A stretch of 64,000 bases of DNA, taken from NCBI RefSeq assembly GCF_002095575.1, contig NZ_MLJJ01000002.1:1-64000 (forward strand), read 5' to 3'. Source of the DNA: Pantoea septica. GTDB taxonomy: Bacteria > Pseudomonadota > Gammaproteobacteria > Enterobacterales > Enterobacteriaceae. Position 1 is the stretch's first letter, and each line of letters begins with the position of its first letter. The notes below the pieces were generated by a model, which ran no database searches, was not told where the DNA came from, and saw nothing but the letters and a program-made list of their open reading frames with translations. The translations under genes and the position numbers were made by a program. This document shows positions 16,421-26,971 of this stretch, piece by piece.

Positions 16421-17214
16421 CTGCTGCGCGGCGCGCCTGAGGTCTGCTGGCGGAACTGCGCCAGCCGCCGATCCAGCGCGTCGGTGTAGAGCATGGTATC
16501 AACGCCGATGGCGACAAAGTTCGCGCCCCAGCTAATTGCCCGCTGCGCCATTGCGCTATCAACCGCCAGGAAACCGGCGGCTTTGCCCGCCTTGCGGATG
16601 TGGCGGATGCTTTGCTCGATAACCTGCTGCACCTCCGGATGCGAGGCGTTGTCGGGATAGCCCAGCGAGGCGGAGAGATCGGCCGGACCGATAAAAATGC
16701 CGTCTACCCCCTCGACTTCCAGTAACGCATCAAGGTTATCAATCGCCGTTTTGCTCTCCGCCTGGATCAGCAGGCAGAGCTCTTCATTCGCGCGCGCCAT
16801 GTAGTTTTCTACGCGTCCCCAGCGCGCCGCGCGCGCCACGCTCGCGCCGACGCCGCGCGTGCCGGCTGGCGGGTAGCGCGTCGCCGCGACCAGCGTGCGC
16901 GCCTGCTCGGCGGTATCGATCATCGGCACCAGCAGCGTACGCGCGCCGATATCCAGTACCTGTTTAATCAACGCCTGCTGGAATTCCACCGGCCGGATCA
17001 CCGGCTGGCTGCGGTAGGGCGCGATCGCCTGTAACTGATGATAGAGATCCTGCACCGTATTCGGCGCATGCTCGCCGTCGATCAGCAGCCAGTCATAGCC
17101 GCTGGTGGCGGCGATCTCGGCCAGATAGGAGGAGGTGCTGCTCAGCCAGAGGCCGAGCTGGGTTTCGCCGCGCGCCAGACCGGCTTTAAACGGGTTATGT
17201 AGGGGATCCTGCAT
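16414..17214 (-). CDS. rhmA: 2-keto-3-deoxy-L-rhamnonate aldolase
   Basis: A 266-residue HpcH/HpaI-family class II aldolase. The start at ATG 17214 is chosen because TCTGGAGGC precedes it; an earlier in-frame start (17256) has no such site. Family motifs: [53 protein letters not shown], metal-binding E in [10 protein letters not shown] and D in GPADLS. RhmA cleaves 2-keto-3-deoxy-L-rhamnonate to pyruvate and L-lactaldehyde. It is the last gene of a minus-strand run in the same order as E. coli rhmR-rhmD-rhmT-rhmA. Confidence 0.87.
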   Translation of the reverse strand: MQDPLHNPFKAGLARGETQLGLWLSSTSSYLAEIAATSGYDWLLIDGEHAPNTVQDLYHQLQAIAPYRSQPVIRPVEFQQALIKQVLDIGARTLLVPMIDTAEQARTLVAATRYPPAGTRGVGASVARAARWGRVENYMARANEELCLLIQAESKTAIDNLDALLEVEGVDGIFIGPADLSASLGYPDNASHPEVQQVIEQSIRHIRKAGKAAGFLAVDSAMAQRAISWGANFVAIGVDTMLYTDALDRRLAQFRQQTSGAPRSSY

Positions 17215-17227
17215 GGTGCCTCCAGAG

Positions 17228-18517
17228 TTAATGTTTAGCTTGCGATGCCAGCGCAACGCGAGAGTCAGGGTTCAGGCCGAAAATCATCAGCGCGCCTGCG
17301 GCGGCGATAGCGGCGAGCACCAGCAGACCGGCGCTGCCGCTACTGAAAAGCGACTCGGCGTTGACGCGGATCAGCGGCGCGAGAAAGCCGCCCACCGCGC
17401 CGAACAGATTGACGAAACCGATGCCCGCCGCCAGCGCGCTGCCGGAAAGCAGCTGCGTCGGCATGGTCCAGAACACGGGCTGTACGGCAATAAAGCCAAC
17501 CGCAGCCACGCTCAGCGCGACGATAGCCAGCACCGGCGAAACCAGCCCGGAAACGCCGATACCTGTGGCGGCGGCCAGCAGCGTCACCGCCGCGATACGG
17601 CGGCGTTCGCCGCTGCGATCGGCGTAGCGCGGGATCAGCCAGGTGCCGAACAGCGCCGCGACCCACGGGATAGCGGCCACCACGGAGGCGATAAAGCCCA
17701 CTTTGGTGCCCAGCAGCGCGGCGACCTGCGAGGGTAAAAAGAAGATCAGGCCATAGACCGCAATTTGAATGGTCATGTAGATCAGCGCCAGATGCCAGAC
17801 GCGCCCCTGGCGCAGGGCGTCGCGCAGTCGCGCAGTGGGTTTTTGCCGCTCCTCGCTCTCCAGCTGCTGCTGAAGCGCCGTTTTCTCTTCAGGGCTCAGG
17901 AAACGCGCCTGTGCCGGGCTGTTGTCGAGCCAGGCGAAGGTAAACAGCCCGGCGGCGACCGCCATCATCCCCTCGATCATAAACATCCAGAACCAGCCCG
18001 GATGGCCGAGAAAGCCGTGCATCTCCAGCAGCGCGCCGGAAAGCGGCGAGCCGAAGGTCAGCGCCAGCGGCGCGCCCATATAAAAGAGCCCCATTACGCT
18101 GGCGCGCTGCTGCTGCGGAAACCACTGCGAGGTGAGATAGATCATGCCGGGGAAAAAGCCCGCTTCGGCCGCGCCGAGCAGGGTGCGCACCAGCAGGAAT
18201 TTAGCTTCGCTGTCGGCCAGCGCCATCGCCGCGGAGAGCACTCCCCAGAGCAGCGTAGTGCCGCCAATCCAGCTGCGCGCGCCGAAGCGGCGCATCAACA
18301 GGTTGGCGGGCACGCCGAACAGCGCATAGACCACAAAGAAGATGCCCGCGCCCAGCGCATAAGCCTCGTTGCTCAGTCCCGTATCGAGCTGGTACGCCTC
18401 TTTGGCGAAGCCGATATTGGCGCGGTCCAGAAACGCCAGCACGTAGAGCATCAGCATAAAAGGAATTAAGCGGGCGCGGTTTTTCCGCACCGCCTGTTGC
18501 ACAAGGCTGTTCATCAT
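17228..18517 (-). CDS. rhmT: L-rhamnonate transporter, MFS (ACS family)
   Basis: A 429-residue anion:cation symporter family MFS protein with about twelve membrane helices. Family signatures include [40 protein letters not shown] and [17 protein letters not shown]. It is placed between rhmD and rhmA as in E. coli, where RhmT is the proposed L-rhamnonate importer. ATG 18517 follows GAGGATCGCG and is preferred; the in-frame ATG at 18568 reads into the rhmD stop. Confidence 0.85.
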   Translation of the reverse strand: MMNSLVQQAVRKNRARLIPFMLMLYVLAFLDRANIGFAKEAYQLDTGLSNEAYALGAGIFFVVYALFGVPANLLMRRFGARSWIGGTTLLWGVLSAAMALADSEAKFLLVRTLLGAAEAGFFPGMIYLTSQWFPQQQRASVMGLFYMGAPLALTFGSPLSGALLEMHGFLGHPGWFWMFMIEGMMAVAAGLFTFAWLDNSPAQARFLSPEEKTALQQQLESEERQKPTARLRDALRQGRVWHLALIYMTIQIAVYGLIFFLPSQVAALLGTKVGFIASVVAAIPWVAALFGTWLIPRYADRSGERRRIAAVTLLAAATGIGVSGLVSPVLAIVALSVAAVGFIAVQPVFWTMPTQLLSGSALAAGIGFVNLFGAVGGFLAPLIRVNAESLFSSGSAGLLVLAAIAAAGALMIFGLNPDSRVALASQAKH

Positions 18518-18568
18518 CGCGATCCTCGTAGCAGGGTCAGGCGTCAGGCTGCCGTGCAGCCTGCGCAC

Positions 18569-19771
18569 TTAGTGGGTATAGGGACGTTTCAGGCCGTCGC
18601 GGTTCAGCTCGACGCCGAAGCCGGGCTTGTCGAGTGCCGATTTGTGCAGCCGGCCGCGCGTCGGCACCGGCTCATTGATCAGCAGCGGATCGAACTGCGG
18701 GCGCAGCGTGCTGCAGTCCGGGCTGGTCATCAGGAACTCGCTGAACGGGCTGTTGGTAAAAGTGATCACCGCGTGATGCGAATAGACCGACGAGCCGTGC
18801 GGCACCACCAGCTGGCCGCGCGATTTCGCCAGCGCCGCCACTTCCACCAGCGTGGTGAGTCCGCCGCACCAGCCGACGTCCGGCTGCAGGATGTCGATGC
18901 CGGTATCGGCCAGGGTGCGGAACGAGCTCAGCGTGCCGTGATGCTCGCCGCTGGTGATCAGCATGCCCGGCGGCGCCTGACGTTTCAGCTGCGCATAGCC
19001 TTCGTACTGCTGCGGCGGCAAACACTCTTCCAGCCACTTGAGGTTGTAGGGCGCGCAGGCGTGCGCCAGTTTGGTCGCGAAGTTCACATCCTGGCTCATC
19101 CAGCAGTCGAGCATTAACCAGAAGTCGGGGCCGCAGGCTTCGCGATAGTGGGCGATACGCGCCGCCTCTTTGCGAATGCCTTCGTCGCCGTCGTGCGGCC
19201 CCCACTGCACCGCCATCTTGCCGCCGATAAAGCCCATCTCCTGCGCCAGATCGGGACGCGCGCCTGTCGCGTAAAACTGCAGCTCGTCGCGTACTGCGCC
19301 GCCCAGCAGCTGGTAGACCGGCAGCTGCGTCACCTTGCCGAAAAGATCCCATAACGCCAGATCGACGCAAGACAGGGTATTCATCACCACGCCGCCGGAG
19401 CCGGAGTAGAACATCGTCGCGTTCATCATCTGGTCATGGATCAGCTTGATATCGCTGACGCAGCGCCCCTCGATAAAGCGGTTCAGATGCTTTTCCACGA
19501 TAAAGCAGCCCATCTCGCCGCCGGTAGAGATAGCGAAGCCGGTCTGGCCATTGTCCGCCTCGACCTCTACAACCAGCGTACCCAGCACGTTGATGCCGAA
19601 CGACTGGCGCGACTGCTCATAGGCTTTGTATTTGCTCATCGGCGTGGCGATATGATCGTCGATCCAGTGGCCGCCGGCCTGGTCATGATAGTCGGCGCCC
19701 GCCGCCGCTCTCTCCGCGGTTGCGCCACCGGTAAACCAGGCGCGGACGGTTTTGATTTTTGGCAAGGTCAT
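18569..19771 (-). CDS. rhmD: L-rhamnonate dehydratase
   Basis: A 400-residue enolase-superfamily enzyme that removes water from L-rhamnonate to give 2-keto-3-deoxy-L-rhamnonate. It is very close to E. coli RhmD in length and in [20 protein letters not shown], the metal ligands in WLMLDCWMS (Asp), [10 protein letters not shown] (Glu) and [10 protein letters not shown] (Glu), [12 protein letters not shown] (Asp), and the catalytic His in [18 protein letters not shown] precedes the ATG. It is the second gene of the rhm run, 14 bases after the regulator. Confidence 0.92.
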   Translation of the reverse strand: MTLPKIKTVRAWFTGGATAERAAAGADYHDQAGGHWIDDHIATPMSKYKAYEQSRQSFGINVLGTLVVEVEADNGQTGFAISTGGEMGCFIVEKHLNRFIEGRCVSDIKLIHDQMMNATMFYSGSGGVVMNTLSCVDLALWDLFGKVTQLPVYQLLGGAVRDELQFYATGARPDLAQEMGFIGGKMAVQWGPHDGDEGIRKEAARIAHYREACGPDFWLMLDCWMSQDVNFATKLAHACAPYNLKWLEECLPPQQYEGYAQLKRQAPPGMLITSGEHHGTLSSFRTLADTGIDILQPDVGWCGGLTTLVEVAALAKSRGQLVVPHGSSVYSHHAVITFTNSPFSEFLMTSPDCSTLRPQFDPLLINEPVPTRGRLHKSALDKPGFGVELNRDGLKRPYTH

Positions 19772-19785
19772 AGCACTCTCCAGAA

Positions 19786-20568
19786 TTAAGAAGCGAAAGA
19801 TTCCGCCGGGCTGCGCCAGCCCAGGGCGTAAGAAATATCGCGTGCGCAGGCCAGCGCACGGCCTGCCAAATAGTCGCGGTTGTCGTCGTCGATCTGCAGC
19901 CGCGTGCCGACCAGCGAGATCGCGGCGACTAACTGACGGCGGGCATCGAAGATCGGCGCCGCGACGCAGCGTACGTCGGGATAATCTTCCCCGTTATCGA
20001 AGCTCCAGCCCTGGCGCCGGATGCGCGACAGCTCGGCGCGCAACGCTTCTGCGCTGCGAATCGAGGTCGGCGTGACGGCGACAAAGCGCAGCTGGCAAAT
20101 GATGTGCGCCTGCTCTTCGGCGGACTGCCAGGCGAGCAGGCATTTACCGATGCCGGATCGGTGCAGCGACAGGCTTTTGCCCTCATGGGACCGCACGCTG
20201 ATGGTGGCGGGGGACTCTAGCTTCAGGATGTAGCAGGCGTGGCCGCCGTCGATGATGCCGAGATGGCAAAGCAGGTTGCTCTCCTGCATCAGCCGCGTCA
20301 GGCGCGGACGCGCGATTTCGCGGATATCCATCTTCTCCAGCGCATGCCCGGCAAACTCCACCAGCCGCGTCCAGAGGCGATAGCGATCGTTGCGATCGAC
20401 AGTGATAAGGCGCTGCTTCTTCAATTCAGCCAGCAGCAGATAGGCGCTGCTCTTTGGCAGATTCAGGCCGTCGATAATCTCGGCCGCGCTGCTCGGGCCA
20501 TGCTGGGCGATAAAGTTAAGGATGGCGATGCCGCGCGTCAGTGCGGGCACAGGTGTTATTTCCAGCAT
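19786..20568 (-). CDS. rhmR: IclR-family regulator of rhamnonate use
   Basis: A 260-residue IclR protein with an N-terminal winged helix ([40 protein letters not shown]) and a C-terminal effector domain ([32 protein letters not shown]). It is the first gene of rhmR-rhmD-rhmT-rhmA, matching E. coli RhmR (YfaX). It probably binds L-rhamnonate or its keto-deoxy product. Just upstream of the start (20570-20595) is CTGGACTCCAG followed by a matching CTGGAG arm, a possible self-operator. Confidence 0.85.
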   Translation of the reverse strand: MLEITPVPALTRGIAILNFIAQHGPSSAAEIIDGLNLPKSSAYLLLAELKKQRLITVDRNDRYRLWTRLVEFAGHALEKMDIREIARPRLTRLMQESNLLCHLGIIDGGHACYILKLESPATISVRSHEGKSLSLHRSGIGKCLLAWQSAEEQAHIICQLRFVAVTPTSIRSAEALRAELSRIRRQGWSFDNGEDYPDVRCVAAPIFDARRQLVAAISLVGTRLQIDDDNRDYLAGRALACARDISYALGWRSPAESFAS

Positions 20569-20569
20569 G

Positions 20570-20595
20570 CTGGACTCCAGTCTGATGGTCTGGAG
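20570..20595. promoter_or_regulatory. Candidate RhmR operator
   Basis: A perfect odd palindrome CTGGACTCCAG (20570-20580) overlaps an inverted repeat CTCCAG-N9-CTGGAG (20575-20595), directly before the IclR start codon. It could serve as an autoregulatory site. The ribosome-binding site lies within it, so the symmetry may be partly accidental. Confidence 0.35.
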
Positions 20596-20722
20596 GCAGT
20601 GTTGGTAAATCAGCGCTCGGGAAACGTGAGCTGCTTCAAAGAAGCCGGGTCAGGACAGGGTGGTTGCGCGCGCGACGCGCAGAGTGTGAGACGCGCCGCG
20701 CTGGCAGTACAGCGGGCTGGAC

Positions 20723-22198
20723 TCAGCGCGGCGGCCGCGCCAGCAGCCGACCGATTTGCCGCACGCCCGCCTTAAGCTGCGCGCCGCTGGTGTTGCCGTA
20801 GCCGAGCACCAGCCCGCGCAGCGGCGTCTCCTCCGCGCAGTAGCTGGAGAGCGCGGCGGGCGCGTAGCCCGCCTGCCACAGCTGCGCCGCCAGCGCGACG
20901 TCGTCGATCTCGTCCGCCAGCCGCAGCACCAGATGCATGCCGCACTCGCCGCCCAGCAGCGGGACATTTTCGCCCAGCGTCTCCTGCAACGCCTGCCGCA
21001 GCGTCTGCTGCCGCTGCCGGTAAAGCCGGCGCATCTTGCTGAGATGCCGTGTGAAGTCGCCGCTGGCGATAAAAGCGGCCAGCGCCTGCTGCTCAAGGCG
21101 ATTGCCGCCCCGCAGCAGCTCGTGCAGCGCCGGACGCAGCGGCGTCGCCAGCGTCGCGGGCAGCACCATAAAACCCAGCCGCAGCGCCGGAAACAGCGTC
21201 TTGCTGAACGATCCGATATAGATAACCGGCGCGCCGGGCGTCATCCCCTGCATCGCGCCGATCGGCTCGCCGACGTAGCGAAAATCGCCGTCGTAGTCAT
21301 CCTCAATAATCCACGCCTGATGCGCCTGCGCCTGGGCGAGCAGCGCCAGCCTGCGCGCCGCGCTCATTACCGCGCCGGTCGGGTACTGGTGGGTCGGCGA
21401 GCAGAAGATCAGGCGCGGCGGGGCGCTCTGCCACAGCCGGTCGTCGGGCGCTAATCCCTGTTCGTCCACCGCCACCGCCTGCACGCGCAGGTTGCCTGCG
21501 AGCATGGCCGCTTTCGCGCCGCGATAGCCGGGATCTTCCACCCAGCCGATATCGCCAGGGTTGCTGAGCAGGGTGACGCAGAGCGACAGCGCCTGCTGCG
21601 CGCCCTCGGTGATGACGATCTGCTGCGGCTGGCAGCGCACGCCGCGCGTCAGGCTGAGATGCTGCGCCAGCGCTTCGCGCAGCGCCATCTCCCCCAGCGG
21701 ATCGCCATAGCCCAGCAGGCGCTGCGGCGTGTCGTTCAGCACGCGGTTTAGGGCGCGTCGCCACGCGGCGAAGGGAAAGTGCGTCAGCGCGGGCACCCCG
21801 GCGCGCAGCGGCATCTCTTCGCTGCTGTAGCGATGGCCGGAGCGCAGCATCGCCACGCGCTCGGCTACCGGCGCCTGGCTGCCGACGTCGGCGGCGGCTG
21901 GCGCGGGCAGCGCAATCGGGCTGACGCGGCTGCCCCGGCGATCGCTAATCAGGTAGCCTTCCGCCTGTAGCTGCGTCCAGGCGTTAATCACCGTATTGCG
22001 CGACACCTGAAGATCCTGCGCCAGCTGCCGCGTCGCGGGCAGGCGCGTGCCCGCCGGAAGCTGACCCGCGAGAATCGCGCGCTTTACGCGCTGGCAGAGC
22101 TGCTGCTGCAGGGTTTCGCCGCCGCGCAGCGCGAGCGGGGCGGAGAGCAGCTGGACAGGCGAGGTCGAACGGGCGTCAGGCATGCGTGGATCCATCAT
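20723..22198 (-). CDS. MocR-type GntR/aminotransferase fusion regulator
   Basis: A 491-residue protein with an N-terminal GntR winged helix (about 25-95: LQQQLCQRVKRAILAGQLPA, LPATRQLAQDLQVSRNTVIN) joined to a fold-type I aminotransferase (about 130-485) with the PLP lysine in YIGSFSKTLFPALRLGF and D in IIEDDYDGDFRY. MocR proteins such as PdxR and GabR use PLP, alone or with an amino acid, as effector. It is divergent from a GNAT acetyltransferase gene 73 bases away, the likely target. No pdxST or gab genes are present, so its ligand is unknown. Confidence 0.87.
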   Translation of the reverse strand: MMDPRMPDARSTSPVQLLSAPLALRGGETLQQQLCQRVKRAILAGQLPAGTRLPATRQLAQDLQVSRNTVINAWTQLQAEGYLISDRRGSRVSPIALPAPAAADVGSQAPVAERVAMLRSGHRYSSEEMPLRAGVPALTHFPFAAWRRALNRVLNDTPQRLLGYGDPLGEMALREALAQHLSLTRGVRCQPQQIVITEGAQQALSLCVTLLSNPGDIGWVEDPGYRGAKAAMLAGNLRVQAVAVDEQGLAPDDRLWQSAPPRLIFCSPTHQYPTGAVMSAARRLALLAQAQAHQAWIIEDDYDGDFRYVGEPIGAMQGMTPGAPVIYIGSFSKTLFPALRLGFMVLPATLATPLRPALHELLRGGNRLEQQALAAFIASGDFTRHLSKMRRLYRQRQQTLRQALQETLGENVPLLGGECGMHLVLRLADEIDDVALAAQLWQAGYAPAALSSYCAEETPLRGLVLGYGNTSGAQLKAGVRQIGRLLARPPR

Positions 22199-22271
22199 TC
22201 TCTTAGGCCGTGGAGCTTTTTAGCCTACCAGAAAAGCGGCACGCTCGGGGTAACCACAACAAGGAGATACT

Positions 22272-22985
22272 ATGTCGCACACCACCAATGAATATGGCCA
22301 ACCGGTCGGCCAACCGTTAACGGACTGGCAGCCGCGTCCGCTGCCGCAGCGCGAAACGCTGGAGGGCCGCTACTGCCGCCTTGAGCCGTTAAGCGTGGCG
22401 CAGCACGGCGAGGCGCTGCGCGCCGCCTATGAACGGGCGCAGGATGGCCGCGACTGGACCTATCTGTTCGCCGGCCCCTTTGCCGACGAGGCGGAATGGC
22501 TCAGCTATGCGCAGCAGATGGAAAGCAGCCGCGATCCGCTGCACTTCGCGGTAATCGATCTTGAGAGCGGGCGGGCGGCAGGTACGCTGGCGCTGATGCG
22601 CATCGCGCCGGAGCACGGCGTCATCGAAGTCGGGCACGTCGCCTTTTCGCCGCTGCTGAAGCGCACGCGCCAGGCGACCGAGGCGCACTTTCTGCTGATG
22701 CGCTACGCCTTCGAACAGCTCGGCTACCGCCGCTACGAGTGGAAGTGCGACAGCCTGAACGCGCCTTCGCGCCGCGCCGCTGCCCGGCTCGGTTTTCAGT
22801 ATGAGGGGGCGTTCCGCCAGGCGATCGTCTATCGCGGCCGCACGCGCGATACCCACTGGTTCTCGATCATCGACAGCGAATGGCCGCAGGTGAAGCAGGG
22901 CTTCATGCGCTGGCTGGCAGCGGATAACTTCGGGGCCGACGGGCGGCAGCGCGAAACGCTGGAGGCGCTGCGCCAGCGCCCCTGA
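22272..22985 (+). CDS. GNAT-family N-acetyltransferase (RimJ/RimL type)
   Basis: A 237-residue protein after AAGGAGATACT. The core reads LEGRYCRLEPLSVAQHGEAL, IEVGHVAFSPLLKRTRQATE, AHFLLMRYAFEQLGYRRYEW, CDSLNAPSRRAAARLGFQYE and GAFRQAIVYRGRTRDTHWFS, which is the RimJ/RimL-like GNAT arrangement (Acetyltransf_3). The substrate is unknown. It is divergent from and probably regulated by the MocR gene. The stop codon is one base from that of the convergent opgB. Confidence 0.85.
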   Translation: MSHTTNEYGQPVGQPLTDWQPRPLPQRETLEGRYCRLEPLSVAQHGEALRAAYERAQDGRDWTYLFAGPFADEAEWLSYAQQMESSRDPLHFAVIDLESGRAAGTLALMRIAPEHGVIEVGHVAFSPLLKRTRQATEAHFLLMRYAFEQLGYRRYEWKCDSLNAPSRRAAARLGFQYEGAFRQAIVYRGRTRDTHWFSIIDSEWPQVKQGFMRWLAADNFGADGRQRETLEALRQRP

Positions 22986-22986
22986 G

Positions 22987-25284
22987 CTAGCTCTGCGGCA
23001 CGATGCGGATATCCACCATGCCGATGCCCAGCCGACGCGGATCCTGGCCGGTAATATTGCCCACATTGCTCTGCTGCGGCTCCGGCGGCGCGATGGTCAG
23101 CGTATGCTCGCCTGCCGGATTGGTGAAGTGCAGGGTGGTGGTGGAGAGCTCCTCGCCCAGCGTCAGCAGCTGCTCCCGATCGCCGACGCGCACCGGAATC
23201 GGACGGTGCGCGTTGGGCCCGAAGGCGCGCGCGGTGATCACCAGATCAAAACGCGCGGGCAGCGGATCGACATATTCAATCTTAACCTCCGGCGCCAGGT
23301 TGGCGTTGGACCAGCGTCCCCAGTTTTCCCAGCGCGAGATGCCGCTGAAGCGCTTCACGCTGGCCGGCGCGCCCGGCACCGCGAACAAAAAGCGGTCGGC
23401 GTCGTAGCGGATATCATTCTCTTCGACGCGCAGCAGGTTTTCGTTGCGCTGATAGGTGGCCGGGCTCAGCGTCTGCTGCGGGAACCGCGCCTGACCTTTC
23501 CACTGCACATTGTCGATGCGCGCGACGCTCGGCTGGCCGCCGAGCTGCCCCATCGCCACGCAGAAGTCGGTGGAGAGCGCCAGCTCAGGCTGCCACAGAC
23601 GCGCCATGCGGAAGCAGCGATCGACCCAGACGAACTTCTCGCTGGCGGTGAAGTCCGCCAGCTGGTAGCGCAGCGGCGCGGCATATTCCCCTTCCGGCAG
23701 CGGCTCGACGTGGTTCTCGGCGACGCGGAACAGGATCGGCAGCCGGAACGTCGCGCCGGAAAAGCTGAAGCTGTTTTTCGCCGTATCGATAACGAAACGA
23801 TCGAGCTTTTTCGGGAAGTTCCACAGCTGAATAATATCCGCCTTCCAGCGGCTGATATGGCTCTGAAAATCGGTGAGCTGGCCCGCCAGCGTTGCGCCCG
23901 CGAGGCTGCTGCGGCCGAGGCCGATTGCCTTATCGCCGCCGAGGATATCGAGCACCGTCGCGCCATTATCCAGCGTGCTGCGCGGCTGGTCGATCACCTC
24001 TGCCTGCGGCCGATCGCCGCGGATCACCATAAAGAGATCGCGGCGCGGCTGCTTGATCAAATACTGATGAGCAGTGTTGTTCATCGCCAGATGATCCGAG
24101 GTCACCACGATCACGGTGTTTTTAAAGTAAGGGGACGCCTTAATGCGGGCGATCAGCCGCGCCACATGCTCCTGCGAACAGGCCACTGCGCTGAACGACT
24201 GGTTGGGCTTGCCCTCGTAGCTGTAGCTTTTGCGCTGGCAGCTGCGCGACACGAAGCCGTCGGGATGGTGCGTATCCACGGTCAGCGCGAACAGGGCGAA
24301 GCGTTTCTGCTGGCGCGACAGCGCCTCATACTTCTCGAACACCTCATCCATCACCGTGTCGTCGTAGTAGCCCCAGTTGTTGCGGTAGGCAGGATCGGCG
24401 ACGCGATCTTTCAGCTCCTGCGAGCCCACCATATTAGCGGCATCAAAACCGTGCGATTTCAAAAAGATATCTTTACCGGCAAAGCGCAGATCCGCGCCCT
24501 GAATAAACCAGTTCTCATAACCGGAATTTTTGAGAATATCGCCGAGGCAGACGTTTTGCGGGTAGAAGCTGGAGAGCGCGGCGGAGGCGTTGCCGTCGAA
24601 GGGCGCGAACAGCGGAATGCCGCACTGCGAAGCGACCATGCCCGCGATGGTGTAGTCGGTGCCGGGCAGCTGCACGGTTTCGCTGAAATCCAGGCTCTGC
24701 GCCTTTTGCTGGCTCAACTCCGGCGCCAGGCCAGGGAAAACCTGCTCATCGAAGTAGGTGCGTTCCAGGCTTTCGCCGTAGATATAGACCAGATTGAGCT
24801 GCGGGTTGTTGATGACCTTCTGCGGCACCTTGTAGTAGCTGTCGAAGTCGGAGTCCGCCAGCCGGGTATGCGAGGCGACCAGGCTGGTGACCTGGCGAAA
24901 CGCGGGCGTGGTCTGTACCGATCCGGCGGCGCAGGCGACCGCCAGCAAACTCCAGCCGAGATGGTGCGGCCGCTCGTGGCGGCGCAGCAGCCAGCTCAGC
25001 AGGCAGATCAACAAAAAAAGCAGCAGCAGCAGCCCGATGGCGGGCACCACATATTTACTGACGCCCGCGCCGGTCAGGCTGTTGGTCAGGGTATAGAGCA
25101 CCGCGTCGTTGATGCCGTCCCCGGTGAAGTAGTTGCTGGCGAAGAGCGTGGCGTTGAGCAGGACGAACAGCACCAGCAGAAGCAGCACAAAGGAAAACCA
25201 GAGCTTATGACGGCCGGCTTTCCACGAGTAAACGGCAATGGCCGCCAGAAAGAGCGCCACTGAAACACATTCGGACAACGTCAA
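22987..25284 (-). CDS. opgB: Phosphoglycerol transferase I
   Basis: OpgB (MdoB) moves phosphoglycerol from phosphatidylglycerol to osmoregulated periplasmic glucans. The protein is 765 residues (E. coli 763) with three or four N-terminal membrane helices (about 5-125) and a large periplasmic sulfatase-like domain: [20 protein letters not shown] (metal and nucleophile region), [28 protein letters not shown] and [17 protein letters not shown]. The C-terminal part to 765 is the usual beta-rich extension. In E. coli it lies at 99 minutes near dnaC/dnaT, which are not present next to it here. Confidence 0.92.
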   Translation of the reverse strand: MTLSECVSVALFLAAIAVYSWKAGRHKLWFSFVLLLLVLFVLLNATLFASNYFTGDGINDAVLYTLTNSLTGAGVSKYVVPAIGLLLLLFLLICLLSWLLRRHERPHHLGWSLLAVACAAGSVQTTPAFRQVTSLVASHTRLADSDFDSYYKVPQKVINNPQLNLVYIYGESLERTYFDEQVFPGLAPELSQQKAQSLDFSETVQLPGTDYTIAGMVASQCGIPLFAPFDGNASAALSSFYPQNVCLGDILKNSGYENWFIQGADLRFAGKDIFLKSHGFDAANMVGSQELKDRVADPAYRNNWGYYDDTVMDEVFEKYEALSRQQKRFALFALTVDTHHPDGFVSRSCQRKSYSYEGKPNQSFSAVACSQEHVARLIARIKASPYFKNTVIVVTSDHLAMNNTAHQYLIKQPRRDLFMVIRGDRPQAEVIDQPRSTLDNGATVLDILGGDKAIGLGRSSLAGATLAGQLTDFQSHISRWKADIIQLWNFPKKLDRFVIDTAKNSFSFSGATFRLPILFRVAENHVEPLPEGEYAAPLRYQLADFTASEKFVWVDRCFRMARLWQPELALSTDFCVAMGQLGGQPSVARIDNVQWKGQARFPQQTLSPATYQRNENLLRVEENDIRYDADRFLFAVPGAPASVKRFSGISRWENWGRWSNANLAPEVKIEYVDPLPARFDLVITARAFGPNAHRPIPVRVGDREQLLTLGEELSTTTLHFTNPAGEHTLTIAPPEPQQSNVGNITGQDPRRLGIGMVDIRIVPQS

Positions 25285-25428
25285 ATCCTCTCTTGAAGTG
25301 AATGAGCGCTTCCTGCGCAGCCCGCGATGAGCATAGACAGACTGGCGTCAATCTATAATGGCTGTCATAGCGCTGCAACCTATGCCGTCCGAATTGTGCA
25401 GTGGGTAATCTTTCAGAGAGAAAAGCGC

Positions 25429-25451
25429 GCGACGGCCGCGCTGGCCGTCGC
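25429..25451 (-). terminator. Terminator of tautomerase gene
   Basis: A perfect 9-base stem GCGACGGCC / GGCCGTCGC with a 5-base loop, followed on the minus strand by GCGC and TTTT. It lies 27 bases beyond the tautomerase stop. Confidence 0.6.
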
Positions 25452-25477
25452 TGATAGCGGAGCAAAAAGGCGGGAAA

Positions 25478-25867
25478 TCAAAGCCGACCGGTAAGGTATT
25501 GCGCTTCGCCGTCGGCGAAGCTCCAGTCGCCTTTGTCGTTGGTAATAAAGCTGATCATCAGATCATGGCCCTGCACGCCGCTGCTTTCGCGCAGCTCGCG
25601 CGCCAGCTCCGCCATAAAGCGCTGTTTCTGTTCGGCGCTGCGCGGGCTGGTATAGACGCGCACCATCACCAGGTTATCGCTGCGGCTAAAGCCGAGGCCG
25701 GTATCCTGGAAAACCATCTGGTATGCCTTGTTTTCATGAACAATCTGATAGCGGTCGCGTTCCGGCACCTGAAAGGCGGTCAGCACCGCGCGGTGCGCCG
25801 CGTCCAGCAGCGTGCGCAGTTCAGATTCGGAACGTCCCTGGATCACGTCGAATTGCAGTAGCGGCAT
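25478..25867 (-). CDS. Tautomerase family protein
   Basis: A 129-residue protein from ATG 25867, preceded by AGGAGAAAAAG; the longer frame to 25948 is not needed. Met removal would expose Pro1 (MPLLQFDVIQGRSESELRTL), the catalytic base of 4-oxalocrotonate tautomerase-like enzymes. VRVYTSPRSAEQKQRFMAEL and SFITNDKGDWSFADGEAQYL fit the longer tautomerase_2 subfamily. The substrate is unknown. A LysR regulator starts divergently 183 bases away and is the likely controller. Confidence 0.83.
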   Translation of the reverse strand: MPLLQFDVIQGRSESELRTLLDAAHRAVLTAFQVPERDRYQIVHENKAYQMVFQDTGLGFSRSDNLVMVRVYTSPRSAEQKQRFMAELARELRESSGVQGHDLMISFITNDKGDWSFADGEAQYLTGRL

Positions 25868-26050
25868 CTTTTTCTCCTGTCGAGAGCGTAATTTAGATAG
25901 GCTGTACGTTGGCGCACAGGGCGCTGATGTGGGTAAGACCGCCCGCATCCTGGCGCTGCCAGCGTGCTGCTGTGACCGTTATCCTGACCTTTTAAGCAGG
26001 AAAGAAAAAGCGCCCCTGCTGAATTGATTATTCAATATAGTGAACAGTTC

Positions 26051-26971
26051 ATGATGAAAGAGATAAAAACGGACGCGCTCTGGATCCATCTGCACTGGCT
26101 GCTGGTGCTGGCGGAGCAGGGCAGCTTTACCCGCGCGGCGGAGCGGCTGGAAGTGAGCAAAGCGGCGATGAGTCAGAAGATTAAAGAGCTGGAGCAGGCG
26201 GCGGGCACGGCGCTGGTCCAGCGCACCACGCGCAGCGTCCGGCTGACGGCGGCAGGCGAAAAGCTGGTGGAGGAGCTACGCGACCCGTTCGCGCGTATCG
26301 AGCAGAGCTTCTTCGGCGTGCGCGACGCCGCCGGACCGGTGCGCGGGCTGGTGAGAGTGACCGCGCCGGTGGCGTTCGCGCGCCAGCAGCTGGTGCCGAT
26401 CGTCGGGGATTTCCTGCGCGCCTGGCCGCACATCCGGCTGCAGCTCGACGTCACGGACCGCCTCGTCTCGCTCAGCAGCGAAGGGTTCGATCTGGCGATC
26501 CGCCACAGCAGCGCGCTGCCGGACACCCATGTCGCGCTGCCGCTGTGCGAGACGCGCACGCTGCTGGTGGCCTCGCCGGACTATCTGGCGGCGCACGGCG
26601 CGCCGCAGACGCCGCATCAGCTGGCGCAGCACAACTGCTTATACTATCCGCGCGGCGTGGAAACCCCGCGCTGGACCTTTGTCGACGCGGCGCAGGAGCG
26701 GGTGCAGGTGAGCGTGCAGGGCAGTTTCGCCACCAACAACAGCGAGTCGATACGCGATGCGGCGCTACAGGGGCTGGGCATCGCGATGCTGCCGGACTTT
26801 AGCGCCCGCGAGGCGCTTGCCCGCGGCGCGCTGCGGCAGGTGCTGCCGCGCTGGCGAGCCGTGGAGGCCTTTGCGGAGAAGCTCTGGATCGTCAGGCCGT
26901 ACGCCGCGCAGGTGCCGCGCGCGGTCACGACCTTTACGCACTGGCTACGCGCGCGCTTTGTCGACGCCTGA
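26051..26971 (+). CDS. LysR-family transcriptional regulator
   Basis: About 306 residues. MMKEIKTDALWIHLHWLLVL is the likely N-terminus (26051 or 26054); the earlier ATG 26024 is in frame. The helix-turn-helix covers LAEQGSFTRAAERLEVSKAA and MSQKIKELEQAAGTALVQRT, and the effector domain includes VRGLVRVTAPVAFARQQLVP and GFDLAIRHSSALPDTHVALP, the DsdC/CrgA-like subgroup often linked to tautomerase or quinone-related genes. Divergent orientation suggests it controls the tautomerase. It overlaps the convergent glycosyltransferase gene by 27 bases. Confidence 0.85.
   Translation: MMKEIKTDALWIHLHWLLVLAEQGSFTRAAERLEVSKAAMSQKIKELEQAAGTALVQRTTRSVRLTAAGEKLVEELRDPFARIEQSFFGVRDAAGPVRGLVRVTAPVAFARQQLVPIVGDFLRAWPHIRLQLDVTDRLVSLSSEGFDLAIRHSSALPDTHVALPLCETRTLLVASPDYLAAHGAPQTPHQLAQHNCLYYPRGVETPRWTFVDAAQERVQVSVQGSFATNNSESIRDAALQGLGIAMLPDFSAREALARGALRQVLPRWRAVEAFAEKLWIVRPYAAQVPRAVTTFTHWLRARFVDA

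Noticed and set aside
23104..25263. 719-codon plus-strand ORF
   Set aside because: Antisense of opgB; no recognisable domain, composition typical of a shadow frame.
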